From: Symsagittifera roscoffensis
Taxonomy: Eukaryota; Xenacoelomorpha; Acoela; Convolutidae
Assembly (NCBI RefSeq): GCF_963678635.1
Contig: NC_087065.1
Coordinates: 41,605,430 to 41,669,429 of the forward strand
Direction: 5' to 3'
Length of the DNA: 64,000 nucleotides
A program made the position numbers and the translations under genes. Below are positions 34,660 through 47,300 of this stretch, one piece after another (positions within the stretch are counted from its first letter, which is position 1; each line of letters opens with the position of its first letter). Below the pieces are notes generated by a model. It saw only the letters and a list, made by a program, of their open reading frames with translations. It was not told where the DNA came from and searched no databases.

Positions 34660-36010
34660 TTCTGGAAAAAACCTATTTGACATGTTTTGAATTTGTTTAA
34701 CTGATGCGGGATGAAAAGGGTAATTTCAAAACTTTGAAAATACGACATCGGATTATTGTAGTGTTCTAGGGTTTTAATGTAGGTTTTTTTTAGAGAATAG
34801 GGTTTTAATAGCGTTCTAAGAACGCTCGGAAAACCAGTTTGGTCGACCTAAATTTGGTCGCCTCCCTCGAGAAAATCCCAGATTTTCCCCCTGCTGATTG
34901 CTCTTATAATTTTTCCATAAAAATTTCAAATAGTCTTTCTTGTGACTTTGTCATTGGACAGCGATCTTCTCAGCATTTGTGATACAACACATACATTAAA
35001 CAACACATAAAAGTCTCAAAAAGATGAAGATAATGGAAAAAAACTAGGCGAACCAAAATTTTCGTATGTCTCAATAAAAAAACTAGGGACTTAGCTAAAG
35101 CTGTAAAACCTATTTGACTTTATTGAAATTTTTAAACTGATGCGGGATGAAATGTAGTTTCAAAATTAAAAAATGGATTTCGCCCATGGCCTTTATTGTT
35201 TCCGTACTAAAACAACTTTCGAATTTTTCAAATAACATAACCTTTTTCGGTAAAAAATAACTTTTCTATCAGCGCCGCTGCTTCTTCAGGAAGGAAAAAT
35301 TCTCGCAGCGGTCCCTTCGATTGAAATCTTTATTTCAGTTTTGATAAGATAGAAAAATTTCAAAAAAAACGGTATAAACTTCATAAACATGATTGTTGAA
35401 ACCCATAATTAGCACGGTAGTTTGCGAGAGAAGTCAAAAAAATCCAAAAAACTGTCTAAGTAACAAAATTTGGAAGATGAAGGCCATATCTTTTTTCAAA
35501 ATGGGAGCGGCCGCTTATGCACTGAGGCATCGAACAATCTGTTAGTTCGATTAAACCCTTGATACCAGAATTGGCAGGGTAGTTAGATACCCATAGACTT
35601 ATACACGGGAGTTTCTACACAGCCATTTCCTTTGATTGAACCGAAAATCTCCAATTTGAGAGGGTAGTTTCCGACGATGCAATTTCAGAAAAAGGTCAAA
35701 AAGCGAAAATTTGATTTTTCCCAGAATCATAGCTTTCTGTGTAAACAAACGGGCGTAGTCACTTTTGCAGAGGAGATTCACACAACCTGTTATTTCGATT
35801 GAACCCAGAAACTCAGATTTATTAGGTAATTTTCGATGAAGCTCGAATAATTTCAATACAAAAAATAAAACCATAAATAACTTAGCCAAGTAGCAAAACT
35901 TTTCGAGTAAAAAATTGGGCCTGGTCAATTATGCAGAGGAGCTTTCCATAACCGCTACTTTGATTCAACCCAAAACCTCAGATGTGGGAAGGTAATTCTC
36001 GAGAAAAGTC
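34660..36010 (+). repeat. TTCGATTGAACCC monomer-array element, copies 5a and 5b
   Basis: Two leaders (GCGGGATGAAAAGGGTAATT near 34705 and GCGGGATGAAATGTAGTTTC near 35142) precede about five monomers. It looks like one element beside or inside another. The frame at 35599-35928 is repeat sequence. Confidence 0.6.
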
Positions 36011-36032
36011 AAACTTTAAACAATCGAACTAG

Positions 36033-36660
36033 AAAACAGAACTTTGATACAAAACAGAGCACGCTTGAGTTTCTAAAGTAATAATGGTAATCCAATCCAT
36101 CTAAACTATACAAGATGTAAAAACTTATCAAATCTAACTGATGAATCAACCTTATAATCCCTGGTTCCATGACATTCGCACCATTTAGGCCAATCATTAG
36201 CAAATTGCAACCATTCCAAGCACTAATAATGACCTCAATTTCAAAATGTTAAATGAACCTGATGTGAACTTCAATTTGATTTTAGTTTTTTGAGCCGCTT
36301 GAAAACGGATGTACTATTTCAGATACTGGCCCATAACTTCAATAATAAAACCTAACATTCAAATCAAAGCATGACTGCTAATAACCTACAAAGCCACAAT
36401 TGATCAATAAGAAAAGTTTGATAGCCAACAGCTTTAAACATACTTCAAATTTTCAACTGAAGAGCAGTGATCGATTAAGAATGCATAAATAATCAAGTTG
36501 GGTAGGTATGTATTCATATGGTTCGGATCAGCTAAACCAGGGAGATGCTATTCTCAGAACAGAATGTTTGAACAGATGAAACTTTTTAGTCAACCAATAT
36601 CCTTTAAGCTAAGCAAACTATAGCTTGAATTTCACAATTTTGAAATCTCCCTAATTACGT
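36033..36660. repeat. 0.63 kb direct duplication, copy 1
   Basis: Nearly identical to 38301-38940 from AGAACTTTGATACAAAACAG to CCCTAATTACGT. Differences are scattered single bases and short indels. No gene is intact in it. Confidence 0.95.
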
Positions 36661-38300
36661 CATATATTGGTCATATAGTGTCCTAGAAATGAAAATTTTT
36701 GCATAAATTTTGTTATATTGTTTTTATTAAAGAGAATTTCAAGAAAAATATGCCGAGCAAGATCTTTGAAATTGAAATTAGCAACGGAGCAAAAACAAAG
36801 CGGAACAAAGCCTACAATCTATGAGCAAACACAAGTTGAGCCGGAAAAAAAGATAATATAAAAACCCCCGGAACTACAGAGAACAAGAGTCTCAACTACC
36901 ATGATACTATCTAACAGTACAAGACCCGTTCGCTAAAGTACACCTAAACCGCGGTGAAAAAACTACACCTACAAAAACTTCATATTTGTATCGGATAATG
37001 ACTGAATCCAATCATGTTATAACAGCCTTAAAAAGCATTGGGAACTAAGGCGTCAAATTATGGGTTGAACCCCGTTAACAAAGAAGTTATCATTAAAAAT
37101 TACCAGTTTCTACGACTCATAGGTACTGGCAACATAACAGATTGAGGATATAAATTGCCCTCGAATTCGCAATATAACATATATAAACCCGATATAACAG
37201 AAACCGAAACTGTTTCATCGAAATAAAAAACAAATCAAATTAATCCGAATCAGACTTGGTAAACTTACAAATTGATGAACGATAAAAACCGAACCAGATA
37301 TTATAAATTGTAATTGAAAAATGGGATTTGAGCCAACATAAGCTTGAATGAACACCATGAATCCAAAAAAAATCAAAATATTTCAGGTAATTTTCAAAAA
37401 TAACTACTACATGAAAAGAAATTCACCTAGTTACCAACTATATGAGCATGTCAGTAGTAAAATTTAAAATTCCTTCTAAACTCACCATTTTGCGATGAAC
37501 ATTTTTTTGGTTTAAAACTAGTACCCGATTGCAACACCCTTGCTGATCACTAGTGCCGTAATGATTGATAGTAAAAACACATAAAAACATCATTGCAAGC
37601 TAGTAGACAAAAATGGAGAACCACCAAGTCCAAAATAAATGAAAAGTTTGAAGAAACCAAAACTAAAAACTTTCAATTTCATATGTACTGAAAAAAGAAC
37701 AAGGCCCTGCCGGGACTCAAATCCGAAATCTTAGGGTGCAAAAGCAACCGCGTTACCTCCATGCCAAGTGAGAAGAAACCGGTAAGTTGTTTAGGTTCAA
37801 TATTAAAGCAAGTGCAAAGCTGTTTACGGGAAAAAATCGTCTAGTTCCCGATTAAAAGACACTTGCTTTCTGAAACTTTAAATAAACAGTGCTTGGAGTT
37901 AGGGCAAAGAAAGCAGTCCTTGTAAAATCAAAACAAAATTACATCAAAGTATATTTTCAAATTTAAATTTTTGCAATTATTAAATAAACTTTTACAAACA
38001 AGAAAGAGTCAATCAAATTTACAAACAAATTAATACTCTTTAATACTCGGTGTATTGCAGATAAAACGGGTATTTAACTTGAACTACCCAAGAATTTCAT
38101 CTAGAAACACAAAAATAAAATGCAGCGCCAGGTCAAAGATTTTAGCTTGAATAAAGTCTTCGACTTCTAATACAGTCAATTAGGTACATTTTTCTATACC
38201 TGTCTAATTCTCCTAAATGCAATATCCAGAAAAATTGTGCCTGAAGTCAACCAATAAAAGGTTTTGGGTAGGTTAAGTAAAAAGACACCAAAAAAGTTAC
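36661..38300. other. Spacer between the two duplication copies
   Basis: No exon seen. It contains SINE pieces near 37500-37560 and 37700-37880 and a GTTGAGCCGGAAAAAAAGAT repeat near 36830 that also occurs near 19640 and 42710. Confidence 0.5.
37700..37880 (-). mobile_element. tRNA-derived SINE copy (GTTTACGGG family)
   Basis: Reverse-strand tRNA-like block (GGAGGTAACGCGGTTGC, TTTCGGATTTGAGTCCCGG), then GTTTACGGGAAAAAATCGTC and TAGTTCCCGATTAAAAGACA on the plus strand. Confidence 0.6.
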
Positions 38301-38940
38301 AAAATAGAACTTTGATACAAAACAGAGCACGCTTGAGTTTCTAAAGTATTAATGGTAATCCAATCCATCTAAACTATTCAAGATATGTAAACTTATCAAA
38401 TCTGAACTAATGAATTGAACTTATAATCCCTGGTTCCATGACATTCGCACCATTTAGGCCAATCATTAGCAAATTGCAATCATTCCAAGCACTAATAATC
38501 GCCTCAACTTCAAAATGTTAAATGAACCTGATGTGAACTTAAATTTGATTTTATTTTTTTGAGCCGCTTGAAAATGGATGTACTATTTCAGATACTGGCC
38601 CATAACTTCAATAATAAAACCTAACATTCAACTCAAAGCATGACTGCTAATAACCTACAAAGCCACAATTGATCAATACGAAAATTTTGATAGCCAACAG
38701 CTTTAAACATACTTCTAACAATTTTCAACTTAAGAGCAGTGATCGATTAAGAATGCATAATTAATCAATTTGGATAGGTATGTAAGCATATGGTTCGGAT
38801 CAGCTAAACCAGGGAGATGCTATTCTCAGAACAGAATGTTTGAACAGATGAAACTTTTTAGTCAACTAATATCCTTTAAACTAAGCAAACTATTGCTGGA
38901 ATGTCACGATTTTCAAATTTTGAAACCCCCCTAATTACGT
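38301..38940. repeat. 0.63 kb direct duplication, copy 2 (next to the VAMP7 stop)
   Basis: The second copy ends 17 bp from the VAMP7 stop codon, so it covers that gene's 3' UTR. An AATAAA on the minus strand (38555-38550) is present here; copy 1 has a C in that position (AACTAAA). Confidence 0.95.
38550..38555 (-). terminator. Candidate poly(A) signal for VAMP7
   Basis: The minus strand reads AATAAA about 400 nt past the VAMP7 stop, inside duplication copy 2. Confidence 0.3.
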
Positions 38941-38956
38941 GCCAGACCGAACCATA

Positions 38957-39112
38957 CTAGCAGTTGGGTCCTATTTTGATAACACACGTGAAAAATAGGG
39001 TGGTAAGTGTGACAACTGTCACGATGACGAATGCCAGCACAATCCACATCTTGACATTCTCCCACCAGAACCTGTTCTTCACTCGTCTCGTTTTCGTCCG
39101 AAACGCATTACC
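38957..39112 (-). CDS. VAMP7: VAMP7 last exon: SNARE end, membrane anchor
   Basis: Acceptor TTTTTTTTTCAG. GNAFRTKTRRVKNRFWWENV, then a hydrophobic segment of about 22 residues (WIVLAFVIVTVVTLTTLFF) and CVIKIGPNC-stop. The F-to-WW spacing equals that in VAMP7/VAMP8. Confidence 0.9.
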   Translation of the reverse strand, partial: GNAFRTKTRRVKNRFWWENVKMWIVLAFVIVTVVTLTTLFFTCVIKIGPNC

Positions 39113-42100
39113 CTGAAAAAAAAATTCCAATCACACAAACGTGTTTTTAACACTTTGCACAGATATGAAACAGTATGAAAAAGTCACTGACATACGGAGA
39201 TTATGTATGAAGCTAGTCAATAACTAGAAAAAAAATCAAAAATTTTGTGACAATTTTTCAACTTCCGTGTTTCAGAAAAAATGGACTAAAATCTCTCGTT
39301 TCATAAAGTTTCAAGAATCTTTAAAACGTTTCAAGAATATTTAAAACATGACACTCGTTTCATAAAAATTATCCAGAAAAAATTGGATCAATCGATAAAA
39401 CGTTTATTCGTAAACATAGGAGGTTAATCTAAACATAGCCAACAAAGTTGTTAATGAGTTGTAAAACAAACTACTGATTTAAAACTCGAAAAAATCTCAA
39501 TTTTCGAATTTCCAAGAAAAAACAATAGGGCAAAGTACTCATTGAATTTCTAGATCAAATTTTGATTGTCACTTTTTAAATAAAATTCGCCCAAATCGAG
39601 ATACCTGGATCAATGAACGCAAGGAAACCGAATAAAAATGATTCAAGGAAAAATTAAATGGCCTTAAAGTTTCTTTAAATTTCAAGATCAATTAATCATT
39701 GAGATTTTCTTTATATTAAATCAACTCAAAACTGGATCGATAGGTGAAAGTTTTATTTCGCTGGGAAATCTGAAAAAGAAATTCCACTTTCGAAGTTTTT
39801 CGTGACTTTTAATTTTTTTTCTGTCCGAGAGTGGCGTTTGCCTTCCTTTAAACAAAAGAAATGAACTTATAAAATAAAAATCAAAAGTCAAACTGTGAAA
39901 TAGTAAAATTGAGCCTGAACAAATTTTGGGCCTTTTCTTGAAAAAATTGTAGCCAACAGACAGTTGGAAAAGATTCAATGAACGCAATTAAACAAAATAT
40001 ACTGGCTTGTTTTTTTTTGCAAAAATCTCAACTTTCGAAATTCGACGAAAAAAATAGATACCCTCGAAGCTCTTTGAATTTCTAGAACAAAGTATGACCG
40101 GCTCTCTTTCAATAAAACGGACCCAATTTGAGAAAACTGAATCGATAGGTAATTTTTTTATTTCGCTGTGACACTTGAAAGTTAATTTCTACTTTCGAAA
40201 TTAGAAGTCGATCAAGTTTCTTGTGCACTTTTACACTTCGGCTCTTTCAATAGTGGAGTTTGCCTTTTTTTAACAAAGGAAATGAACTGAAATGAAAGAA
40301 AAAATCAAACCGCAAAAAAGTGAATTTGAGCCTGAACACATTTTACGACTTCTAAAAAAACACAAAAGAATCCCCGCGACCTAAATAAGAGTCTGAAATA
40401 CGATCATCGACTTTAAATGACCACGAGCAATATAAGAGTCTGCACTACGTTCATCGACTCTTAAAACAAATCCACTTTCGTAACTGGAAGTCACTCATAT
40501 TTTTGTGCCTTTTCCAATCTCGTAGTTACAGAATGTAAATTGCCGTCCTTTCACCAAATGAAATTGAAAAGTGCATATATGACTAGTAGCACTAAAAAGG
40601 AAAAAGTTTGAGTTCACTTCGGTACTTATCAGAGCATTTCAAGATTTTTTACTGAAAAAAAAAAATTCCAAACGACCTATGTAAGTGTCTTCACTGTGTT
40701 CATCGATGCTTAAACTTGTCAATTAATCATAAATCTGCAGCGCATAAGTCAGCATACAAAAATGAACCAAACTGTAGAAAAATAACAATCAGTCGAGAGA
40801 AAATTTCAAACAGACAACGTTCAGAAACGGATCGCATCCTGCATGTGGTCGCAAGAGTAACGCTGGCAAAACGAAAATTCGCACGACTTGCAATAAACAT
40901 CTCTAACCCTTTACTACTAAAACTCAGGGGCCGAAAATGAAAAACTAACTTAAAGGTATATGACCTTTTGAAAAAAAAATGAACAACGCTATGAGCATTA
41001 GACTGCTGTTATTTGAAGAAAAACCAATTAATGAACCAATCTAATCGTACAGACAATATGGAGCTTTCCAAAAAATGCAACTCACTAAAACGATATTGAA
41101 AAACAACAAGGGTAGCCATTTACTGTACAAATAGCACAGCAACCATTTTTTTTCCAATTTGTGATTTTTGAGCGTGACGTGATTAGCAGAACTAGACAAA
41201 AAGTTAGAACACTAGCGATAATCAATTCCAGTTGACTTAAAAATTATTAACAAAACAAAAAAAATATGTCGTATACTTTTCACTGAGTATTTTTATGATT
41301 CTTGTTTAAACAATTTTTGAAACCAAGAAAGCGCTAAATGAAGCTTCAATACCCAGTTTTCCGGGATTAAAACTTAACGTTTACCGCTCAAATGAAAGCT
41401 TCTTTTTTATAAAAAAAACTCGAAGCTGAGAAACCTTCTGAGAACGTTCAAACTACGGCTGAAAGGGCTTGAAAACGATATATCTTTTGACCATTTGCCC
41501 GTGACACTTTTGATACTTTTTCGTAGTACAAAAACCTGCGCAGAAAAAAAAACAAAAAACACCCGAAGACAAAGTTCCTCCCCACTTTCACTGGTCGGAA
41601 CAAAACAAAACCTTACACGTAGGACATGCAGAGCTTATCACCACTTGGGATAAAACACAAAGATAGCATGACAAAATAGCAGACAAATTGAGACAAAAGT
41701 CGCTAAATTGCCAGAAAAAATTGATCTAGCAAAAATTGCACACAAAGGTAAAGCTTCTCCTCGAGGCGAAGCTTCTCTTAGCAAAGAAAAAGTAAAAATA
41801 AGCCTCGAATTAGCAAAAAATTCTGCGACGTGTCAGACTCGAGTCTACGCCCTACTGCAATCTACAAATTACGAGTCTCATGCACTAACCACTTAGCCAC
41901 GGACGTTCAGTCCATCACAAACACTAGCCACAAATAAAGCCGAGAACAGATGCTTTGAAATTTCCAATGCTACAGATCGTGATTTTAGCAAAAAGGCACA
42001 CAAATGAGCACCTTCAATGCGCACTTATTTGCGGGTTAGGTTAGAAAAAAATAATGTTCGCTCTAAAACACTAGCTGCTCGTCAGCGTAATTACTTTGTC

Positions 42101-44319
42101 CCATTAATTGCTCGCTAGCGTAATAACTTTGTCCCATCAAAATGAATAAGGCTAGTTTTAAAAAAAGAAAGATGCACAGACAGTAGAATGTGCAATAAGC
42201 ATCGAAAGAAAACTTACAAGCACTTACAAGCCAAAAATACCTCAGCAGAAACCACTTGTTTGGTCTGTTTTTTCGAAAATTTGCCTGTTTTTGGCCTCTT
42301 TTTCCACCTGTTTTTTCAAAATGTCACTTTTTTGGTTTGTTTTTTCAAAATTTGGCCTGCGGCGAAGAAAATTTGACCAAAATAGCCTTTTTAGTGCTTT
42401 GGGCGAGCTCGGAAACCCAATTTAGTCAACCTATAAAAAATCGACAAAAAAGTTTCAAATCTTTCAGAAAATCCTAGATCAACCCCTGCTTACAGCACAA
42501 AAAAAAATCCGTGATCTGCCACCTAAGCCGACAACAATTAAGCAGAAAAACAAAAATCTGGCCATTCAATTTTTCCCGCAATCAATATTAATTCATTCAT
42601 ACTGAAAAAAAATATATGAGAAAATACATATAACAAGCAACACACTGGCAAATTAAATTAGCAACGGAAAAAAACTTACGAAGCGGATACAAAACCAAAA
42701 ATCGACAGCAGTTGAGCCAAAAAAATATCGTTGAGCCAGATCCACCCCTGCTTACAGCACAAGAAAAATCCGTGATGCGCCACCTAAGGCGACAACATTT
42801 GAGCGTACAAACGAAATTCCGACCGTGAACTGGCTGCTGTTATGATTCAGTGAATGAGCAAGTTTAATTTCTGGCAGACTTGTCAGAATGATTGCCGTAA
42901 CAAGTCTAGTTCCCGATTACAAGACACTTGCTCTCGCAATTGTAGAAACAAATAATTGGTCTGAATACCTCAATCTCATGTGAGCACCAACTGAATAAGT
43001 AATGCATAATACTGGAGAGCGCAAATTGATTCCCATTAAGCAAATGAACTTTTAAAAGCGTATTAAGAAAATCAAGAGTCAAACTGAAGACCCAAATCAG
43101 TAAGAAGTCATTTCATCCATTATCGCATTTAAAACAGTACTTGAAACGGGCAAAAACCATCGAAATCGTGATTGAAACAACCAGTTACCAGCTGATTGAG
43201 AGCATCTTGCCTTAAAACTAGTATATGGAGCCAACTCTGCCATAAATACACGGATAATTGCAAGCGGTAACTAAGCGGCTGTATCTAATGCTATTTTGAA
43301 TCACCAAAAAGAAACGGAGTGCAAAAAATCAGCGCGGAAATTTTTAAAAACTGTTCGAATTTGGTTCCAAAAGTGGATTCGTATGATAACAAACAATATT
43401 TATGAGCTCCCTTTGTAACAATTATAACACAGAGGCGAAGCTGAGCTCCGCATCACTTGCGATACAAACGAAGAAAGCCGCTAAGTCGGAAAAACTAGAT
43501 CGATCAAAAGGAATAGGGCTGATTTTGAAAAAGAAAAATGCCCAGACAGTAAAATATGAAATTAGCATCGAAAGAAAACAGCTTAAAAGCGGTTACAAAG
43601 CCGAAAATACCTCAGCAGAAACCATTTAAGACGAAAATAGTCAACTAGATTTAAGATTATAAAAAGTCCCCTACCTCCTCAAAACTTATAAGCCCCCTAC
43701 TCCCCAAAAACACACAAAAAAACTTTATTACACTGTCAAATGAAACAATAAAAAGCCACTAAGACGATATCATTCAGGCTATTCAGCCGGAAAAAAAAAC
43801 GAAAAAAGCCGAAAACAAACTTAAACAATTGAAGACTAATAAAAAGTCCCCCCAACTCTCAAAATATACATACGCATACACATACTTTCTTTGCTCGTCG
43901 AAAGACGCAATATAATGCCATTAAGCCGATATGACGCTTTGTGCAATCCAGAAGAGAGCATAAAATTATGTTTCTCTGAAAAGAACTCAAAATTAGCTCA
44001 CTACGCCGATAAAAGTTTTATTCTGTCTCAAACTATTTCCGTTTATGTTTTATCGGCTTAGTGAGTTCGATTCCTGAGTTCAAACCTGACAGGATCTGAA
44101 ATATTCCGTTTCAAAAAAAGTTGTCGGCTGATTATTTGTCTGCTTATGTTTTGTCGGCTTATTAAGATTTTCTTGCTGCTCGCAATTAAAATTGTAATTT
44201 CTTTAAATTTTCTGTTTTATTTCTTCTGTTAGTATTTTTACTAACGTCGACTTCGTATATATATTTTCTTTTGCTTTAAAACATTATTCTGTCTCAAACG
44301 ATTTTGACTTATGTTTTAA

Positions 44320-44372
<53 letters not shown>

Positions 44373-47300
44373 GAAGTCGACGTTAGTAAAAATACTAACA
44401 GAAGAAATAAAACAGAACATTTAAAGCAATTACAATTTTAATTGCGAACAGCAAGAAAATTTTATTAGGCCGACAAAATATAATCAGACAAATAATCAGC
44501 CGACAACTTTTTTTGAAACGCAATATTTCCTGTTTAAAAAACACAAGTCCTGTCAGATTCGAATTCAGAACCTTTGCCGTCCCAGGCGTATTTGCAACCT
44601 CCAGGCTGTGTGCCGGGAGCGCTACAAAATTTGAAACATTATGAACTGAACTCAAATTTACCATTTCTAATTTGACCTTTCTGTGAACAAAGTTATTTAC
44701 GGGAAAAAAGTCTTGTACCCGATTGCAATACTCTTGCTTATCTTAAGGGTAAAAAAATAAAATACGAGAACTAAGAAAACCCGACAAAGATTTCATTAGA
44801 TTTCACGTGAGTCTGACGATGATCTAACTGGGAAGACGATAAAAATCATTTGAGAAACTTCATACAATACAAACGATTCAAAATCTATGTTCTGGCAGAA
44901 TTTACTGCAAAGCCTAGCGCATACTTCCCTCACATCACTGCAAATCGTCATGTCTCATCAATTATATGCTTTTGTGGAGCTGTCATCTACTACTTGCCTC
45001 AATTTCGAGATTCTGTGTGTTCCTCAAAAGGTCGTCCAGCGTTTCCCCTCTCTGCAGCAGCTTCTCGATGTTCTCATTCATGACATTCTTCACGTCGTCC
45101 ACTTGTGAGTTCAGATCGGCAAACACGTTTCCAGAGGAGGCTTCCATCTGAACAGTGATATTATTTCAAAATCAAACGTTTTTAAAGCAGAAGATGCTTT
45201 AGCCCAGATAAGCGTAGTTACTTTTCGTTTTCAGAAGCTATCCTAATTGACATTCAAAATCATCTGGCATATCCTTCTTATGCGAATCTGTGAAAACCCT
45301 GCACATGCTTCGAACGTTTTTGCGCATCGACGATAGGCTTAGTAAAGAGCCATGCAGCATAAATGAAAGCACCAAAAATTTCGCGCGTAATACTACCTGG
45401 TTAGATGTCCGGCTAACTATTTTCAAATTTTTGATACAATTTTAGCTAAAATTCAACCTGGCACTGCAACTCTTCTATTACCATCCTACTGCTTTTACTG
45501 TACACAAATTTCCGTATAATGACTGACCGTATACCGTATAACGTATAACAATTATTCCTTAAAAGCGGGTGGATATTCGTTGCTAGGTACCAAGGAAAAA
45601 ATATAGTTAAAGAGATGATATTATTTGCAACTTAGGTTGGGAAAAAAGGGTCATACTATCACGCAACTTTGCTTGGGTAAACAAGACTATGCGTATCAGG
45701 CCTTTGAACGACTGAACAGTTTTACGCAAAATCAAGCACATCAAAGATATATTTCGCGTCTAGTAATACATTATTAGGACCAACTTGCTTGATTTATTGT
45801 TCCGACCATTGAAAATGGAGAGGAACTTTGTATTCGGATGTTTCAGTTCTTTCTTATTTTTTCCACGCACAATCAGGTACAACCATCGGAACGGGTCGCG
45901 TCGTATATCATATGAAAGCCCTTTCAGTCGTGACCCGAACGACATTAAAAATTTTTCAAAAAATAGGGGCCGAGCTAAAGGTGCACCTGTTTGATTAATT
46001 TTGAATTTGTTGTACTGATGCCGGATGAAATCGTTAAAATCAAATGTTCGAAAATTGAGCTTCACCCAAAACAATCTTTTCTTTGGAATTCAAAATCTCA
46101 GAATAGGGAGGGTAGTTTTTCCGGGGATCAAAACTTTCGAAAGAAACAATTTCGGCGTAGCCGCTTATAGAGGTTAGCTTCGCACAACCTATGTTTTCTT
46201 ATGAATTCAAAATCTCAGAATTGGGAGTGTAGTTTTTGAGAAAAGCCAGGTTTAAAAAAATGTCAAAATCTAGAGATTGACATTTTTGAGGTCCATAACT
46301 TTTTGTGTAAAAAAAATTGTGTGTAACTGCTTATGCAGGGAAGCGTCCACGAACACGCTCTTTATATTGAACCCCAAAACCTCAGATTTCGGAGGGTCGT
46401 GTTCAAGAAAACAAAAAAAAATTCCAACAGTTTGGTTAAAATATTCCCCGCATAGACTTTTCTGAAGACTGTAGAGAAGGGGTAAGCTAAAAGTGACAAC
46501 ATAATGCAAGCCCATAAGTGAGTGGTCAACTTTTCCATTTATATCACTTTGTTTGAAAATCGGTGGAGTAATTTTTGAGAAAACGATTTTTTTGAGAGAA
46601 ATGAGAAAATTTTGAAAAGCGTTTAAAAAAATAAATGAAAAAAACCCGATCCGAATATTTATTCAAAAAACTGCTTTTATCAAACAGCAACTAGTTACCG
46701 AGCATTCATTTAGCGCCTTCAAGGCAATAAAAAATTTAGAACGAATCAACAAAAAGTTCTACAAAAAATTTTATACTTTATATTTTTTTTATGTAAAAAA
46801 CCGTTGTCAAAAGTCCGTAACTTTCTCTAATATTGAAATTTTACGTCTTCAATTAGACTCTATCATCACATCAAACACAAAACACAAAGTTATTTGAAAA
46901 ACTTTTTTTCTATTGATTTTTTAAAAAAAATATGGTCGGAACAAAATGTGCTACTTGCACAGCAACTCGTTATCGATGGTACAATTTGGAATGCTTTCAA
47001 TTTGGAGTCTGGAGCCGGATTAACTCGCTGCATAAGCAACGATTCACATAGAGGCGAAGCTGCACTTCGGAAACACTTGCGATAACACGGCCAAAAAGCA
47101 GCTCTAGAAAAATGTACAATACGAAAAAATAGAAATAAGCCTCGAATAAGCAAAAACTCGGCTAGGTCTAGGATTTGATCTGCAAACTACTGCAATCAAG
47201 TGATTTTGAGTCTCATGCACTATCCACTCAAACTTAACAACCGACAAACACTAGTCACGAATTAAGCAGCTACATATGCTAACAAATTGCCAATGCAATT

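Larger units (their letters stand above)
28534..36032. other. Large gene-free region upstream of SARS2
   Basis: No host exon recognised. It is built from three monomer-array copies, a SINE near 32225-32450, a MITE remnant near 33800-34240 and a repeat at 34440-34690 that is partly alike to 42240-42480. A left end of the GAGGCGAAGC family is at about 29128-29175. Confidence 0.55.
39113..44997. other. VAMP7 intron with GC donor (5.9 kb)
   Basis: The donor is GAG|GCAAGT, the acceptor TTTTCAG|GG. It contains a MITE (39970-40462) and its relatives, a GTTCCGACC repeat in reverse (41100-41606), a SINE (41735-42085), a duplicated 125-bp block (42131-42257 and 43504-43626) and a long inverted repeat (44101-44528). 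No other gene seen. Confidence 0.65.

Noticed and set aside
35599-35928. Minus-strand 109-codon frame
   Set aside because: Runs across TTCGATTGAACCC monomers, and similar chance frames occur in the other arrays.
44998-45147. Separate VAMP8 gene starting at 45147
   Set aside because: Upstream exons at 48900 and 52755 encode the matching longin domain in consistent phase, so VAMP7 is the better reading; a short isoform is kept as a finding.
44850-45151. Plus-strand frames of 60-77 codons
   Set aside because: They overlap the VAMP7 SNARE exon, which explains the composition from the opposite strand.
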